Source: an uncultured Atopobiaceae bacterium (GTDB lineage Bacteria; Actinomycetota; Coriobacteriia; Coriobacteriales; Atopobiaceae). Taken from it: DNA of 64,000 nucleotides. The DNA is taken from contig CALULO010000001.1 of the NCBI GenBank assembly GCA_944321515.1, positions 248,001 to 312,000 on the forward strand. Direction: 5' to 3'. Position numbers and translations under genes: made by a program. Below are positions 33,756 to 45,030 of this stretch, one piece after another (the first letter of the stretch is position 1; the number at the start of each line of letters is the position of its first letter). The notes under the pieces were generated by a model. It was not told the origin of the DNA, did no database searches, and was given only the letters and a program-made list of their open reading frames with translations.

Positions 33756-35306
33756 ATGGACATCTCCCTTGAATCAGACGCCGAGGCGCTGTGGCAGGAC
33801 ACGCTCGACCTCCTGGCCAGCGAGAGCCTGCCCGAGGCGGTACTTGCCATGCTCAGGAACTGCACACCAGTTGGCATGGAGGACGGGGTGCTGCACCTTG
33901 AGACGCCGATGCGCCTGGTTCTCAAGACCGTCTCAAAGAACGCGCCGGCGATAGAGGAGTGCCTCACGCAGGCAGCCTTCCAGCCCATGCGCCTAGACAT
34001 CTCCTTCGCAGCCTCCCAGCACCCCGCGGCAAAGCCTGCCGCCTCGACGATGACCCGCGCCGAGGCAGACCGATGGAACGCGGAGACCACGCCGCGGGCG
34101 GCCGCACCGGCGGTAAGGCCCCTCATCGAGGACACCTGGGACGAGCGCGCCGCGGTGGCTGAGCGCGAGGAGGAGAACCGCAGGCGTCGCGAGCGCAACC
34201 CGCTGGTCGAGGACATCTCCGCGGCCACCTCCAAGCTCACCTTCGACCGCTTTGTTCGTGGCGAGGAAAACGACATCGCCTACCAGGCTGCGCTCCAGGT
34301 GGCAAACGGCATGAACAGCACCTACAACCCGCTCTTCATCTACGGGAAGAGCGGGCTTGGCAAGACGCACCTTCTGCGCGCGGTCCAAAACTACATAGCC
34401 CGGAACGACCCCTCCCGTCTGTGCGTCTACCGCGACGCATCGGCCTTCATCACCGACTACACCGAGGCCATGCGTCACTCGGAGCGCTCTGCGGCATCGG
34501 TCCTGCGACAGAATTACGCCGACATAGACGTCCTCATCATCGACGACATACAGAAGATGGTCGGCAAGGTGGGCACCGTCGGCTTCTTCTTTGACACCTT
34601 CAACGAGCTCATCGGCAACGGCAAGCAGATCGTGCTTGCCGCCGACCGCACCCCCGCCCAGCTCGGCATGGGCAAGGACGGCTTCGACGAGCGTGTGACG
34701 AGCCGCCTGGGCTCTGGCTTCACCACGCCCATCCAGGTGCCGAGCTACGAGCTCAAACTCCGCCTCATCGAGACCTTCTGCGAGCGCATGCGCGAGGACG
34801 CCCTCCGCGAGAACGTCCCCGCCCTCACCGGCGAGGTCCCCGAGGAGGCGAGGCGCTACATGGCCGAGCGCGCGGGCACCAACATCCGCATCATCGAGGG
34901 CTTTTGTCAGCGCTGCCTATTCGCCGCCACCACGGCGGAGCGGCGGGGCGAGAAGATCACGCGCGAGGAGATAGAGACGGTCGCACGGGAGTGCTGGCCG
35001 AGCGCTGGACGGACGGTCTCCATAGAGGACGTCCAGAAGGCTGTCGAGAAGTACTATGACATCGACCACTCAAGCCTCGTGGGCAACAAGCGCCACAAGT
35101 CGCTCATGGAGCCGCGCCACGTGGCCATCTGGCTCTCTCGCGAGCTTTGCGACCGCACGCTCGCGGACATCGGCAAGCACTTCGGCGGGAGAAGCCACGC
35201 CACAATCATGCACAGCATCAGCGTGGTGGACGAGGCAAAGAGGGAAGACAAGACGTTCTATGACCGGCTCATGCAGATTCGCGAGTCAATTACGGGAAAC
35301 GTCTAG
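33756..35306 (+). CDS. dnaA: Chromosomal replication initiator DnaA
   Basis: 516 residues from ATG 33756 (MDISLESDAEALW); an in-frame GTG at 33741 is the alternative start. Domain I covers about 1-85, an Arg/Glu-rich linker follows, and the AAA+ domain starts near 160. Walker A is YGKSGLGKTH (196-205) and Walker B is VLIIDDIQ. Domain IV contains MEPRHVAIWLSREL and ends in GGRSHATIMHS (477-487). The usual signature there is GGRDHTTV; the Asp and first Thr, which contact bases in E. coli DnaA, are Ser480 and Ala482 here. The boxes around the gene also deviate from TTATCCACA. Confidence 0.97.
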   Translation: MDISLESDAEALWQDTLDLLASESLPEAVLAMLRNCTPVGMEDGVLHLETPMRLVLKTVSKNAPAIEECLTQAAFQPMRLDISFAASQHPAAKPAASTMTRAEADRWNAETTPRAAAPAVRPLIEDTWDERAAVAEREEENRRRRERNPLVEDISAATSKLTFDRFVRGEENDIAYQAALQVANGMNSTYNPLFIYGKSGLGKTHLLRAVQNYIARNDPSRLCVYRDASAFITDYTEAMRHSERSAASVLRQNYADIDVLIIDDIQKMVGKVGTVGFFFDTFNELIGNGKQIVLAADRTPAQLGMGKDGFDERVTSRLGSGFTTPIQVPSYELKLRLIETFCERMREDALRENVPALTGEVPEEARRYMAERAGTNIRIIEGFCQRCLFAATTAERRGEKITREEIETVARECWPSAGRTVSIEDVQKAVEKYYDIDHSSLVGNKRHKSLMEPRHVAIWLSRELCDRTLADIGKHFGGRSHATIMHSISVVDEAKREDKTFYDRLMQIRESITGNV

Positions 35307-35324
35307 CGACGGGAACGGCTCGTG

Positions 35325-35547
35325 TGTCGACAACGTTGTCGACATGATGTCAGGAGGAGGAGAAAAGTCGTGGGGTCGTGTAGAAGGAGTTTTCGACAAC
35401 GCCGGTGATGTTGAGCGAGGTCGAAGAGACTGGGGTCTTCAAAAGACACAGCGCATACCCTCTGACCTCGTAATTTCCAGGGTTTTCAGACTTATCCACA
35501 TACCCTATTACTACTACTGCTCTTATATATCTATATAAATACAAATA
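35325..35547 (+). other. Replication origin unwinding region (oriC) between dnaA and dnaN
   Basis: The region begins with a 20-bp palindrome TGTCGACAACGTTGTCGACA (35325-35344), two opposed DnaA-like boxes. Then come TTTTCGACA (35390-35398) and a perfect DnaA box TTATCCACA (35492-35500). A short CCC spacer is followed by triplets CTA TTA CTA CTA CTG (35505-35519) and an AT-rich run (35521-35547). Box, spacer, DnaA-trios and AT-rich DNA in this order are the basal unwinding system described for Bacillus subtilis. Strand bias of the genes turns over at this place. Confidence 0.85.
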
Positions 35548-35560
35548 GAAGGGGTCAGCC

Positions 35561-36661
35561 GTGAAGTTCACCGTCAGCCAGTCAGCCCTCATGAAGGCCC
35601 TCACCGTGGTGTCAAAGGGCATGGGAACCAACTCAACGCTGCCCATCCTCTCGGGCATCTACGTACGCGCCGGCGAGGGTACCCTGGAGTTCCAGACCAA
35701 CAATCTCACCATCTCCATCCGTCACCTCATCCCCGCCAACGTTGAGGAGCCCGGGGAGACGGTGGTCTCCGGCAAGGTGCTTACCAGCATCGTCAAGACC
35801 CTCCCTGACGCAGCCGTGACCTTTGACGGTGCCGACCGCACCCTCATGATCTCCTGCGACAAGTCGACCTTCCGTCTGAATACCCTTAACGCCGCCGACT
35901 GGGCCGCCTTCCCCGAGCTCGAGCCCACGCGTACCATCGAGCTGCCGAGCGACCTGCTCTCCCGCATGGTGGACAAGGTCTATCGAGTGACCTCTCGCGA
36001 GACCAGCAGGCCGATTCTCCAGGGCATCCTCCTCACGGTCGAGGACAACACCATTCGCCTCGTTGCCACCGACTCCTTCCGCTTGGCCGTCTGCGACTCC
36101 TCCGTCGAGGCTGCGCCGGGCGAGTCCTTCCGTGCCATCGTGCCGGGAACCGTCTTCCACGACGTGCTGGGCATGCCATCGATGACGGACATGGTGCAGA
36201 TCGGCACCACGGAGAGCCAGGTGGTCTTCACCTTTGGCAACACGACGTTCGTCTCCCGCCGCATAGAGGGCAACTTCCCGGACTACAAGCAGCTCCTGCC
36301 CCCCACCTGCGCTACCGCAGTGGAGCTGGACGTCGCAGCCTTCTCCGCCGCCCTCAAGCGCGTCTCCGTTATCGCGCTCCAGAATGCCTCCGTGCGCTTT
36401 GACATCGATGCGGACGCCGGCTTCGTGAGGCTCTCCGCCTCCTCCCCGGAGCAGGGAGAGTCCTCCGAGACGATCTCGTGTGACGTCGAGGGCCAGGGCA
36501 TGGCCATTGCACTCAACTACCACTATGTCTTCGACTGCGTGAACGCCGTCTCCGAAGGGTCCGGGATGCGCCTGGAGCTCCAGAGCCCCACCCAGCCGGG
36601 CATCTTCAAGAGCAACGGCAAGGTGAACTACCTCTATCTGCTCATGCCGGTCCGTCTCTAG
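35561..36661 (+). CDS. dnaN: DNA polymerase III beta subunit (sliding clamp)
   Basis: 366 residues, the usual beta-clamp length, starting at GTG 35561 (MKFTVSQSALMKALTVVSKG) after AGAAGGGG. Three clamp repeats are recognisable, with TNLTI-type NNLTISIRH, ETSRPILQGILLTVEDNTIRLVATDSFRLA in the middle (key words) and the C-terminal YLLMPVRL that forms the partner-binding pocket. It tethers polymerase to DNA. It is placed directly after the origin and 11 bases before recF. Confidence 0.97.
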   Translation: MKFTVSQSALMKALTVVSKGMGTNSTLPILSGIYVRAGEGTLEFQTNNLTISIRHLIPANVEEPGETVVSGKVLTSIVKTLPDAAVTFDGADRTLMISCDKSTFRLNTLNAADWAAFPELEPTRTIELPSDLLSRMVDKVYRVTSRETSRPILQGILLTVEDNTIRLVATDSFRLAVCDSSVEAAPGESFRAIVPGTVFHDVLGMPSMTDMVQIGTTESQVVFTFGNTTFVSRRIEGNFPDYKQLLPPTCATAVELDVAAFSAALKRVSVIALQNASVRFDIDADAGFVRLSASSPEQGESSETISCDVEGQGMAIALNYHYVFDCVNAVSEGSGMRLELQSPTQPGIFKSNGKVNYLYLLMPVRL

Positions 36662-36672
36662 CGAGAAGGACC

Positions 36673-37767
36673 GTGGGTCTTCTCGTCACAGAGCTCAGAC
36701 TCGCGGACTTCCGCAGCTTTGAGCGGCTGGAGGTGGCGTTGTCCCCCTCGGTCACGGTCTTCGTGGGACCCAACGCGGCCGGCAAGACCAACACCGTGGA
36801 GGCGCTGCAGCTGCTTACCTCGGGTCAGTCGTTCCGCCGTCCCACCCCGCGCCAGCTGGTGAGGGAGGGGGCCGAGTCCGCCCGCGTGGACGCCCGGATG
36901 GAGGGCGACGGGCGCGTGCTGGACGCGCGCTGCGACGTCACCCTCCATCCGGCCCGCAGGCAGTTCTCGCGTAACGGGAAGCGCTGCCAGTCCTCCGAGA
37001 TGCCCGAGGCCCTTATGAGCGTGCTCTTCACTCCTGACGACCTCGCCATCGTGAAGCGCGGAGCCTCCCACCGCCGCACCGAGCTGGACGACTTCGGGCG
37101 TCAGGCCAACCGCGGCTACGCCAACGTGCTCGCCGCCTACCTGCGGTCCGTGGAGCAGAGGAACCGCCTGCTCAAAGACGAGTTCCCGGACGGCTCGCTG
37201 ATAGACGCCTGGGACGCCTCGGTGGCCCTCGGCGGCGCGACCCTGCTTCACGCCCGCCTCAGGCTCTTTGGTCGGCTCGCGCAGAAGGTCTCTGAGGTCT
37301 ATGCCGCGGTCTCGGGAGGCGAGGAGCTTGTCTGCTCCTACGAGTGCACGCTCGGTGACGGTCTTGAGGGCCTCGGCCGCGATGAGCTGCGCGACGTCTT
37401 CCTGGAGAGGCTTGTCGACTCGCGCTCCGAGGACCTGCGCCGCCGGCAGACCTGCCTCGGGCCGCACCGCGATGACATGCGCTTTGAGATATCCGGCCGC
37501 GACGCCCGGTGCTTCGGCTCGCAGGGTCAGCAGCGATCCGTGGCGCTGGCGCTCAAGATGGCCGAGGTGGAGCTGGCGGAGGAGATTCTCGGGTCTCGTC
37601 CCGTGCTGCTGCTCGACGACGTGATGAGCGAGCTCGACGAGTCACGCCGTGACGCCGTGATGGGATTTGTCCGTGGAGGGATTCAGACGGTGGTCACCAC
37701 CACCAACCTGGGGTACTTCTCGCCCGAGCTCATGGAGGAGGCGGAGGTGGTTCGCTTTGGCAGGTAG
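36673..37767 (+). CDS. recF: DNA replication and repair protein RecF
   Basis: 364-residue SMC-like ATPase that helps RecO/RecR load RecA at gaps. Walker A is VGPNAAGKTNTVEAL (about 32-46), the ABC signature is near FGSQGQQRSVALALK, and Walker B is LLLDDVMSELDESRR. It starts at GTG 36673 with GAGAAGGA as ribosome site, in the classical order dnaA-dnaN-recF. Its end overlaps the next small gene by 11 bases. Confidence 0.96.
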   Translation: MGLLVTELRLADFRSFERLEVALSPSVTVFVGPNAAGKTNTVEALQLLTSGQSFRRPTPRQLVREGAESARVDARMEGDGRVLDARCDVTLHPARRQFSRNGKRCQSSEMPEALMSVLFTPDDLAIVKRGASHRRTELDDFGRQANRGYANVLAAYLRSVEQRNRLLKDEFPDGSLIDAWDASVALGGATLLHARLRLFGRLAQKVSEVYAAVSGGEELVCSYECTLGDGLEGLGRDELRDVFLERLVDSRSEDLRRRQTCLGPHRDDMRFEISGRDARCFGSQGQQRSVALALKMAEVELAEEILGSRPVLLLDDVMSELDESRRDAVMGFVRGGIQTVVTTTNLGYFSPELMEEAEVVRFGR

Positions 37768-38350
37768 CTTCGGCGAGAAGGACACACATGGCGAGAAGCC
37801 CCTGGTCACCTCGGAGCTCGCGGCATCCGAGCTGAGGCGCGCCGCGGCTCCCACGCCTGCCGCCGACGTCTTCTCTGCGTGCCTCGACGCACTCGACGGG
37901 CGCGGGGAGGTACGTTCCACGTGGAGCGCCGGGCGTGCCTGGAACGCGGTGAACGGCGACATCGAGCGCGCGCACACCACCGGGGTCTTCGTCCGGGAGC
38001 CTCGCGGCCGCGAGCAGCTTCCGACGCTCATCGTCTACGTGGACTCACGCAGCCGCGTTACGGACTTCACCGCAAACAGGGAGGTCTACCGTGCACGCCT
38101 CGAGAATGTGGGGCTGTACTTCCGTGAGGTGACCTTCCGAGAGTCCAAGTGGGCGGCGAACAAGGAGGGCTCAGCCCATCAGTCGGACCGCCCGCGCCCC
38201 GCGCGCGCCCCTCGGCCCCTGCCGGAGCTTACGGAGGCGGAGGCGGCTCAGGTTGACGAACTCTGTCGCAGCCTACCTGAGGCTCTCCGCGACAGCGTCT
38301 CTCGGGCGATGAGAGTCTCGTATCAGGTGGAGAAGGAAAACAACAGCTAG
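37757..38350 (+). CDS. DUF721/DciA-like protein
   Basis: About 197 residues. I start at TTG 37757 (LAGSFGEKDTHG), six bases after GGAGGTGG and inside the end of recF. The central part (WSAGRAWNAVNGDIERAHTT, then LPTLIVYVDSRSRVTDFTANREVYRARLENV, key words) fits the DUF721 fold with its W..vvG..i..ht and L.V.v.s segments. DciA, the founding member, loads the DnaB helicase in bacteria lacking DnaC/DnaI. Position between recF and gyrB is where DUF721 genes of actinobacteria usually sit. The C-terminal 60 residues are charged. Confidence 0.78.
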   Translation: MAGSFGEKDTHGEKPLVTSELAASELRRAAAPTPAADVFSACLDALDGRGEVRSTWSAGRAWNAVNGDIERAHTTGVFVREPRGREQLPTLIVYVDSRSRVTDFTANREVYRARLENVGLYFREVTFRESKWAANKEGSAHQSDRPRPARAPRPLPELTEAEAAQVDELCRSLPEALRDSVSRAMRVSYQVEKENNS

Positions 38351-38494
38351 AATTGTGAATCCACCCTTAGAGTGCCTCTCAGTGCCTCACAAGCGCTATC
38401 ATCATTCCATCTGGGCCTTTTTTGACCGCGGCCCAGAGCAGATTGCCCAAAATTGAGCGCAGGGCTCTTTGGCCCGTCTTGGAAGGATGTGCGC

Positions 38495-40537
<2,043 letters not shown>

Positions 40538-40564
40538 CGACACCTCCACCAGAAGGAGCCATAC

Positions 40565-43330
40565 GTGGCAGACGAGAACAACAACACACCAGGCTCGGAG
40601 ATGCCTGAGGACCTCCGCCGCCTCCTCGAGCGCGCCTCCCAGGGAGACGACGCAGAGGGAGACGTCTACGTGGAGGACGACTCCGACGACGAGGAGGACG
40701 TTGATGACGGGGAGCTCGAGGAGAGCTTCGGCAACAACGCCCGCGGCACCGACCTCGGCGAGACGGACATCAACGGAGGAAGCCTCCAGATCAGCGAGTT
40801 CGGTCACGAGATGAAGCAGAGCTTCATCGAGTACTCGATGTCGGTCATCACCGCCCGCGCCCTTCCTGACGTGCGCGACGGCCTGAAGCCGGTTCACCGT
40901 CGCATCCTGTACGCCATGAACGAGTCCGGCATCTTCCCCAACCGCCCGCACAAGAAGAGTGCGTGGACGGTCGGCGAGGTCATCGGCAAGTACCACCCGC
41001 ACGGAGACTCGGCCGTCTACGACACCATGGTTCGTCTCGCCCAGTGGTTCTCCATGCGAACCCCGCTCATTGACGGTCACGGCAACTTCGGCAACATCGA
41101 CGGCGACGGCGCCGCAGCCATGCGATACACGGAGAGCCGTCTGGCGAAGCCCGCCATGGAGCTCCTGCGTGACCTCCAGAAGGACACCGTGGACTGGCAG
41201 CCCAACTACGACGAGTCCCTCGCCGAGCCCGTGGTGCTGCCGAGCCGCTTCCCCAACCTGCTGGTCAACGGCTCCTCGGGCATCGCGGTTGGCATGGCCA
41301 CCAACATCCCGCCCCACAACCTCGGCGAGGCGGTTGAGGCCACCTGTGCCTTCATCGACAACCCGGACATCACCGTCGACGAGCTCATGCAGGTCATGCC
41401 GGGCCCGGACTTTCCCACGGGCGCCATCATCATGGGCTCCGACGGCATTCGCCAGGCCTACGAGACCGGGCGCGGCTCTCTTGTCGTCCGCGCAAAGGCG
41501 CACGTTGAGTCCACGAAGACCGGCCGCTCTCGCCTGGTCTTCACGGAGATCCCCTACCAGGTGAGCAAGGGCACCCTGCAGGAGAAGATCGCCCAGCTCG
41601 TCAACGAGAAGCGCATCGAGGGCATCTCCGACATGCGTGACGAGTCCACGAGCAAGGGCCTGCGCCTCGTCATCGAGCTCAAGAAGGGCGTGGTGCCTGA
41701 GGTCGTCCTCAACAACCTCTACAAGTTCACCTCGCTTCAGACCACCTTCGGCGTGAACAACCTGGCGCTGGTGGACGGCGTGCCCAGGTGCCTCTCCCTG
41801 CGCGAGATCCTGCGCTGCTACGTGGACCACCAGGTCGACGTGGTGACCCGCCGCACCCAGTACGACCTCAAGAAGGCGCGTGCCCGCGCCCACATCCTCG
41901 AGGGCTACCTCATCGCCCTGGATCACATCGACGAGGTCATCCACATCATCCGCTCCTCGCAGACCGACACTGAGGCCTCCCAGCGCCTCATCGAGCGCTT
42001 TGGGTTCTCGCCCGAGCAGACCCAGGCCATCCTCGAGATGCGCCTGCGCCGCCTCACCGGCCTCGAGCGAGACAAGATCGAGGAGGAGCTCGCCGGCCTC
42101 CGTCGCGCGATCGCCTACTACGAGGACCTTCTCGCCCACGAGGACAAGATCCTGGCGGTCATCAAGGACGAGATGCGCGAGATTGCCAGCAAGTACGGTG
42201 ACAAGCGTCGTACCGAGATCTCCGGCGCCGCGCGTGACCTCGACGTGGAGGACCTCATCGCCGACGAGGACATGGTCGTCACGATCACGCACTCCGGCTA
42301 CGTCAAGCGCATCCCGGTGGCAACCTACCGGTCCCAGAAGCGCGGCGGCAAGGGCGTCCAGGGCCTCTCCCTCAAGGACAACGACTTCGTCGAGGACCTC
42401 TTTGTGGCGAGCACGCACGACTACGTGCTGTTCTTCACCAACCTGGGCAAGGTCTACCGCCTCAAGGTCCACGAGCTGCCCATCGGCAGCCGTCAGTCCC
42501 GCGGCTCGGCAATCGTCAACGTGCTCGCGCTCGAGGAGGGTGAGCACCCCACCGCGGTCATCACTACCCGTGAGTTCCCGGCCGACGAGTACCTGCTCTT
42601 TGCCACAGCCGGCGGCATGGTCAAGAAGACGGCCATGAGCGAGTACGACAGGAGCCGCAGGGACGGCATCATCGCCATCAACCTGCACTCCGGCGACGAG
42701 CTCGTCAACGTCCGTCGCGTGCGCACCGGCGAGAAGGTCATCCTGGTGTCCACCGACGGCAAGGCGATCCTCTTCGACGAGTCCGAGGTGCGCTCGATGG
42801 GCCGCAACACCTCCGGCGTCCGCGGCATCACCCTCAAGGGCGACGCGAAGATGCTCGGCATGGAGATCACCAACGGCAACGGCGACCTGTTCGTCATCAC
42901 CGAGAACGGCTACGGCAAGCGCACGCCCGTCTCCGAGTACCCGGAGCACAAGCGCGGCGGCCAGGGCGTCTACACCATTGCGATGACTGCCAAGAAGGGC
43001 AACCTCGTGGCGTGCCGCGTGGTCGGCCCGCAGCACGAGCTCATGATCGTGAGCGAGGAGGGTGTGGTCATCCGCGTGAAGTCCGGGGACGTGAGCCGCC
43101 TCGGCCGCTCCACGCAGGGCGTCAAGGTGATGAACATGGTCGAGGGCGACCGCGTGAGCGCCGTGGCGCGCATGGTGACGCGCAAGAAGAAGGCCCCGAA
43201 GCACGACGAGAACCAGGGCATGCTTGACCTGGCCGCCGCCGGCGCCAAGGACGCCGACGAGCCCGAGAGCGTCGACATCGGCGGTGACGAGGAGCTCTCC
43301 GACGACCTGATCGACGACGAGGAGGAGTAG
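40565..43330 (+). CDS. gyrA: DNA gyrase subunit A with acidic N-terminal extension
   Basis: 921 residues, longer than the common 820-880. The first about 70 residues before the conserved [20 protein letters not shown] are strongly acidic ([17 protein letters not shown]), a feature most GyrA proteins lack. The catalytic Tyr is in [10 protein letters not shown], and the quinolone region reads [17 protein letters not shown] with sensitive-type Ser and Asp. The C-terminal beta-propeller carries the GyrA-box [10 protein letters not shown] and ends in another acidic tail. It starts at GTG after AGAAGGAG, 27 bases behind gyrB. Confidence 0.96.
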   Translation: MADENNNTPGSEMPEDLRRLLERASQGDDAEGDVYVEDDSDDEEDVDDGELEESFGNNARGTDLGETDINGGSLQISEFGHEMKQSFIEYSMSVITARALPDVRDGLKPVHRRILYAMNESGIFPNRPHKKSAWTVGEVIGKYHPHGDSAVYDTMVRLAQWFSMRTPLIDGHGNFGNIDGDGAAAMRYTESRLAKPAMELLRDLQKDTVDWQPNYDESLAEPVVLPSRFPNLLVNGSSGIAVGMATNIPPHNLGEAVEATCAFIDNPDITVDELMQVMPGPDFPTGAIIMGSDGIRQAYETGRGSLVVRAKAHVESTKTGRSRLVFTEIPYQVSKGTLQEKIAQLVNEKRIEGISDMRDESTSKGLRLVIELKKGVVPEVVLNNLYKFTSLQTTFGVNNLALVDGVPRCLSLREILRCYVDHQVDVVTRRTQYDLKKARARAHILEGYLIALDHIDEVIHIIRSSQTDTEASQRLIERFGFSPEQTQAILEMRLRRLTGLERDKIEEELAGLRRAIAYYEDLLAHEDKILAVIKDEMREIASKYGDKRRTEISGAARDLDVEDLIADEDMVVTITHSGYVKRIPVATYRSQKRGGKGVQGLSLKDNDFVEDLFVASTHDYVLFFTNLGKVYRLKVHELPIGSRQSRGSAIVNVLALEEGEHPTAVITTREFPADEYLLFATAGGMVKKTAMSEYDRSRRDGIIAINLHSGDELVNVRRVRTGEKVILVSTDGKAILFDESEVRSMGRNTSGVRGITLKGDAKMLGMEITNGNGDLFVITENGYGKRTPVSEYPEHKRGGQGVYTIAMTAKKGNLVACRVVGPQHELMIVSEEGVVIRVKSGDVSRLGRSTQGVKVMNMVEGDRVSAVARMVTRKKKAPKHDENQGMLDLAAAGAKDADEPESVDIGGDEELSDDLIDDEEE

Positions 43331-43364
43331 CGCCTGGAGGCCTGACCCCTCCGACAAGGTAGAG

Positions 43365-43408
43365 AAGGACGGCCCGCGGGAAAGAGAAGCCCGCGGGCCG
43401 TCCTTTTT
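43365..43408 (+). terminator. Terminator of gyrBA
   Basis: AAGGACGGCCCGCGGG (43365-43380) pairs perfectly with 43390-43405 across a 9-base loop and ends in TTTTT. It lies 35 bases after the gyrA stop. Confidence 0.92.
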
Positions 43409-43459
43409 GTCTGAGCTGTTCCGGCTAAGTAGGCTAAGTCGGCTTCCCGCTGGGCGTCG

Positions 43460-43996
43460 CTACTCCGCGTCCTGCCCGCCGCGCGTCACGTTGAAGTCCT
43501 CTGGGGAGAGCTGCTCGACGAAGGCATGGAACTCCTCGAGCTCGTGGGCGCGCTCGTCCGCCTCGACGCCGCGGAAGTCAGGCAGCGCGGCGGCGTCCAG
43601 CACGGACTCGTCGGCGTAGATGGCCACGCCCTCGCGCACCGCCAGGGCGATGGCGTCCGACGGCCGCGCGTCCACGTAGTGGCGCTCCCCCGCCGCGTCG
43701 GCAAGCTCGACCTGCGCAAAGAAGGTCGTCCCCTGCACGGCCATGACGCGCACGCTGAGACAGCGGCCCCCGAGCTCAGAGATGACGGCGCTAAGCAGGT
43801 CGTGGGTCATGGGGCGCGCACCGGTGCGGTCACGCACGCCCATCGTGATAGCCGTGGCCTCCACGCTGCCGATGCGGATGGGGAGCTGCTGGGGCGTGCC
43901 GCCCGCCGGGACGTCGTGCGTGGAGAGCACGATGAGGGACGCAACCGGGCCCCCGCCCACGACAACGCTCTGTATGTCCATCCGTCTTAGCGGCAC
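43460..43996 (-). CDS. Bifunctional nuclease (DUF151) family protein
   Basis: 178 residues from GTG 43996, seven bases after GGGGGAG. The DUF151 core includes VEATAITMGV, RPMTHDLL and, most typically, VDARPSDAIALAVREGVAIYADE. Family members were described as nucleases in plants; the bacterial ones are structurally known but not well understood. The last 40 residues (HELEEFHAFVEQLSPEDF) fit the helical end of the family. It is isolated, convergent with gyrA. Confidence 0.88.
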   Translation of the reverse strand: MPLRRMDIQSVVVGGGPVASLIVLSTHDVPAGGTPQQLPIRIGSVEATAITMGVRDRTGARPMTHDLLSAVISELGGRCLSVRVMAVQGTTFFAQVELADAAGERHYVDARPSDAIALAVREGVAIYADESVLDAAALPDFRGVEADERAHELEEFHAFVEQLSPEDFNVTRGGQDAE

Positions 43997-44104
43997 GTAC
44001 GTCTCCCCCTCTGTTATCTGGCGTTGCTACGTTGGCATATCCTACCCAAATGAGGGGTCTTCGCAACCTGAGGCGCCAACTGAAAAGTAAATTGCAAAAA
44101 AGTG

Positions 44105-44133
44105 TTGACCCGCGCCGGGGGGCTGTGTAATAT
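44105..44133 (+). promoter_or_regulatory. Promoter of tRNA-Ile
   Basis: TTGACC (44105-44110), a 17-base spacer and TAATAT (44128-44133) form a near-consensus promoter 14 bases before the mature tRNA end. Confidence 0.85.
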
Positions 44134-44146
44134 ATCTTCTCGCGTT

Positions 44147-44223
44147 GGGCCTGTAGCTCAGTTGGTCAGAGCGTCCGGCTGATAACCGGGAGGTCACAAG
44201 TTCGAACCTTGTCAGGCCCACCA
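44147..44223 (+). tRNA. tRNA-Ile(GAT)
   Basis: GGGCCTGTAGCTCAGTTGG begins a full cloverleaf: anticodon loop CTGATAA (anticodon GAT), T-arm AGTTCGAAC, acceptor partner CAGGCCC, discriminator A and encoded CCA. It lies outside any rRNA operon. Confidence 0.97.
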
Positions 44224-44238
44224 CTTTCCTGACAATAG

Positions 44239-44283
44239 TCGCCCCAGCGTTAGCCGAGTCGCCGCTGGGGCGATTATTCTTTT
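44239..44283 (+). terminator. Terminator between tRNA-Ile and tRNA-Ala
   Basis: TCGCCCCAGCG (44239-44249) and CGCTGGGGCGA (44263-44273) form an 11-bp stem followed by TTATTCTTTT. A second hairpin CCGGCGAG/CTCGCCGG (44284-44310) follows directly without a T-tract. Confidence 0.85.
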
Positions 44284-44317
44284 CCGGCGAGCTTCCAACG
44301 CGCTCGCCGGACCCAGA

Positions 44318-44393
44318 GGGGACGTAGCTCAGCTGGGAGAGCGCGGGCTTTGCAAGCCTGAGGCCGTGGGTTCGAACCCCATCGTCTCCACCA
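44318..44393 (+). tRNA. tRNA-Ala(TGC)
   Basis: GGGGACGTAGCTCAGCTGG starts a full cloverleaf with anticodon loop TTTGCAA (anticodon TGC), acceptor partner CGTCTCC, discriminator A and encoded CCA. No clear promoter separates it from the terminator of tRNA-Ile, so it may rely on read-through. Confidence 0.97.
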
Positions 44394-44400
44394 CACGTTC

Positions 44401-44428
44401 GCCGGGGCCCTCAGGTCCCGGCTTTTTT
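44401..44428 (+). terminator. Terminator after tRNA-Ala
   Basis: GCCGGGGCC, loop CTCA and GGTCCCGGC form a hairpin (one G-T pair) followed by TTTTTT, eight bases behind the CCA. Confidence 0.88.
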
Positions 44429-44474
44429 GTGCTGCGGTATCATCGCTGCAGGAAACCCGACGCTAAGGAGCCTC

Positions 44475-44903
44475 ATGGCAGACGAGAAGAACCTGCGCGA
44501 GGGAGTCTCCCCGGAGACCGACGAGCTGGCGAGCACACTCATGGGCGACGCTCTTGACTTGCTGGCGGCCAACGAGCCCTTTGAGGTTCTACTTGCCGTG
44601 CAGGACGAGTCAGGTGTCGTCAAGAGCTATGAGTTCGTGGACGACGGGCCGGAGGCCTGTCTCGAGGGTGCCCGCGCCAAGGTGGCCGAGCTCGCCGGAA
44701 CGGGAGCTCAGCGCTATGCGATCGTCTACGAGGGTGCCGTCGAGGACGACGCAGGCGCCTATGCCGACGCCCTTCTCCTTGAGTTCGGCGAGCGCGGCTA
44801 CCGCGCCTACTCGGCCTACTCCCTCTTCGAGGGCAGGGGGACCGGCGATGGTTTCACGTGGACCGACCCCGCTCCTGCCGGGGAGATGACCCCCCTGCTG
44901 TAG
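44475..44903 (+). CDS. Hypothetical acidic protein
   Basis: 142 residues from ATG 44475 (MADEKNLREGV), with AAGGAG seven bases ahead. It is soluble and strongly acidic, with FEVLLAVQDESGVVKSYEF and YAIVYEGAVEDDAGAYADAL suggesting an alternating beta/alpha fold. I do not recognise a family. It lies between tRNA-Ala and typA on the same strand; codon use matches its neighbours, so it is probably real and native. Confidence 0.72.
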   Translation: MADEKNLREGVSPETDELASTLMGDALDLLAANEPFEVLLAVQDESGVVKSYEFVDDGPEACLEGARAKVAELAGTGAQRYAIVYEGAVEDDAGAYADALLLEFGERGYRAYSAYSLFEGRGTGDGFTWTDPAPAGEMTPLL

Positions 44904-45030
44904 CCCCGCCCCTCCGTGGGGACTTCCTATAGAACCCGTGACCTGTGGGTCTTTTCGCCACGCATACCACCTGCGCGGTATACTTTACCGGTTACCGAAT
45001 AGTTCCTACACAGCAGACCGAGAGGGACCC

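Noticed and set aside
44850-44870. Fourth parS-like sequence GGTTTCACGTGGACC in the hypothetical gene before typA
   Set aside because: The right half does not match the palindrome (only 11-12 of 16), so ParB binding is unlikely.
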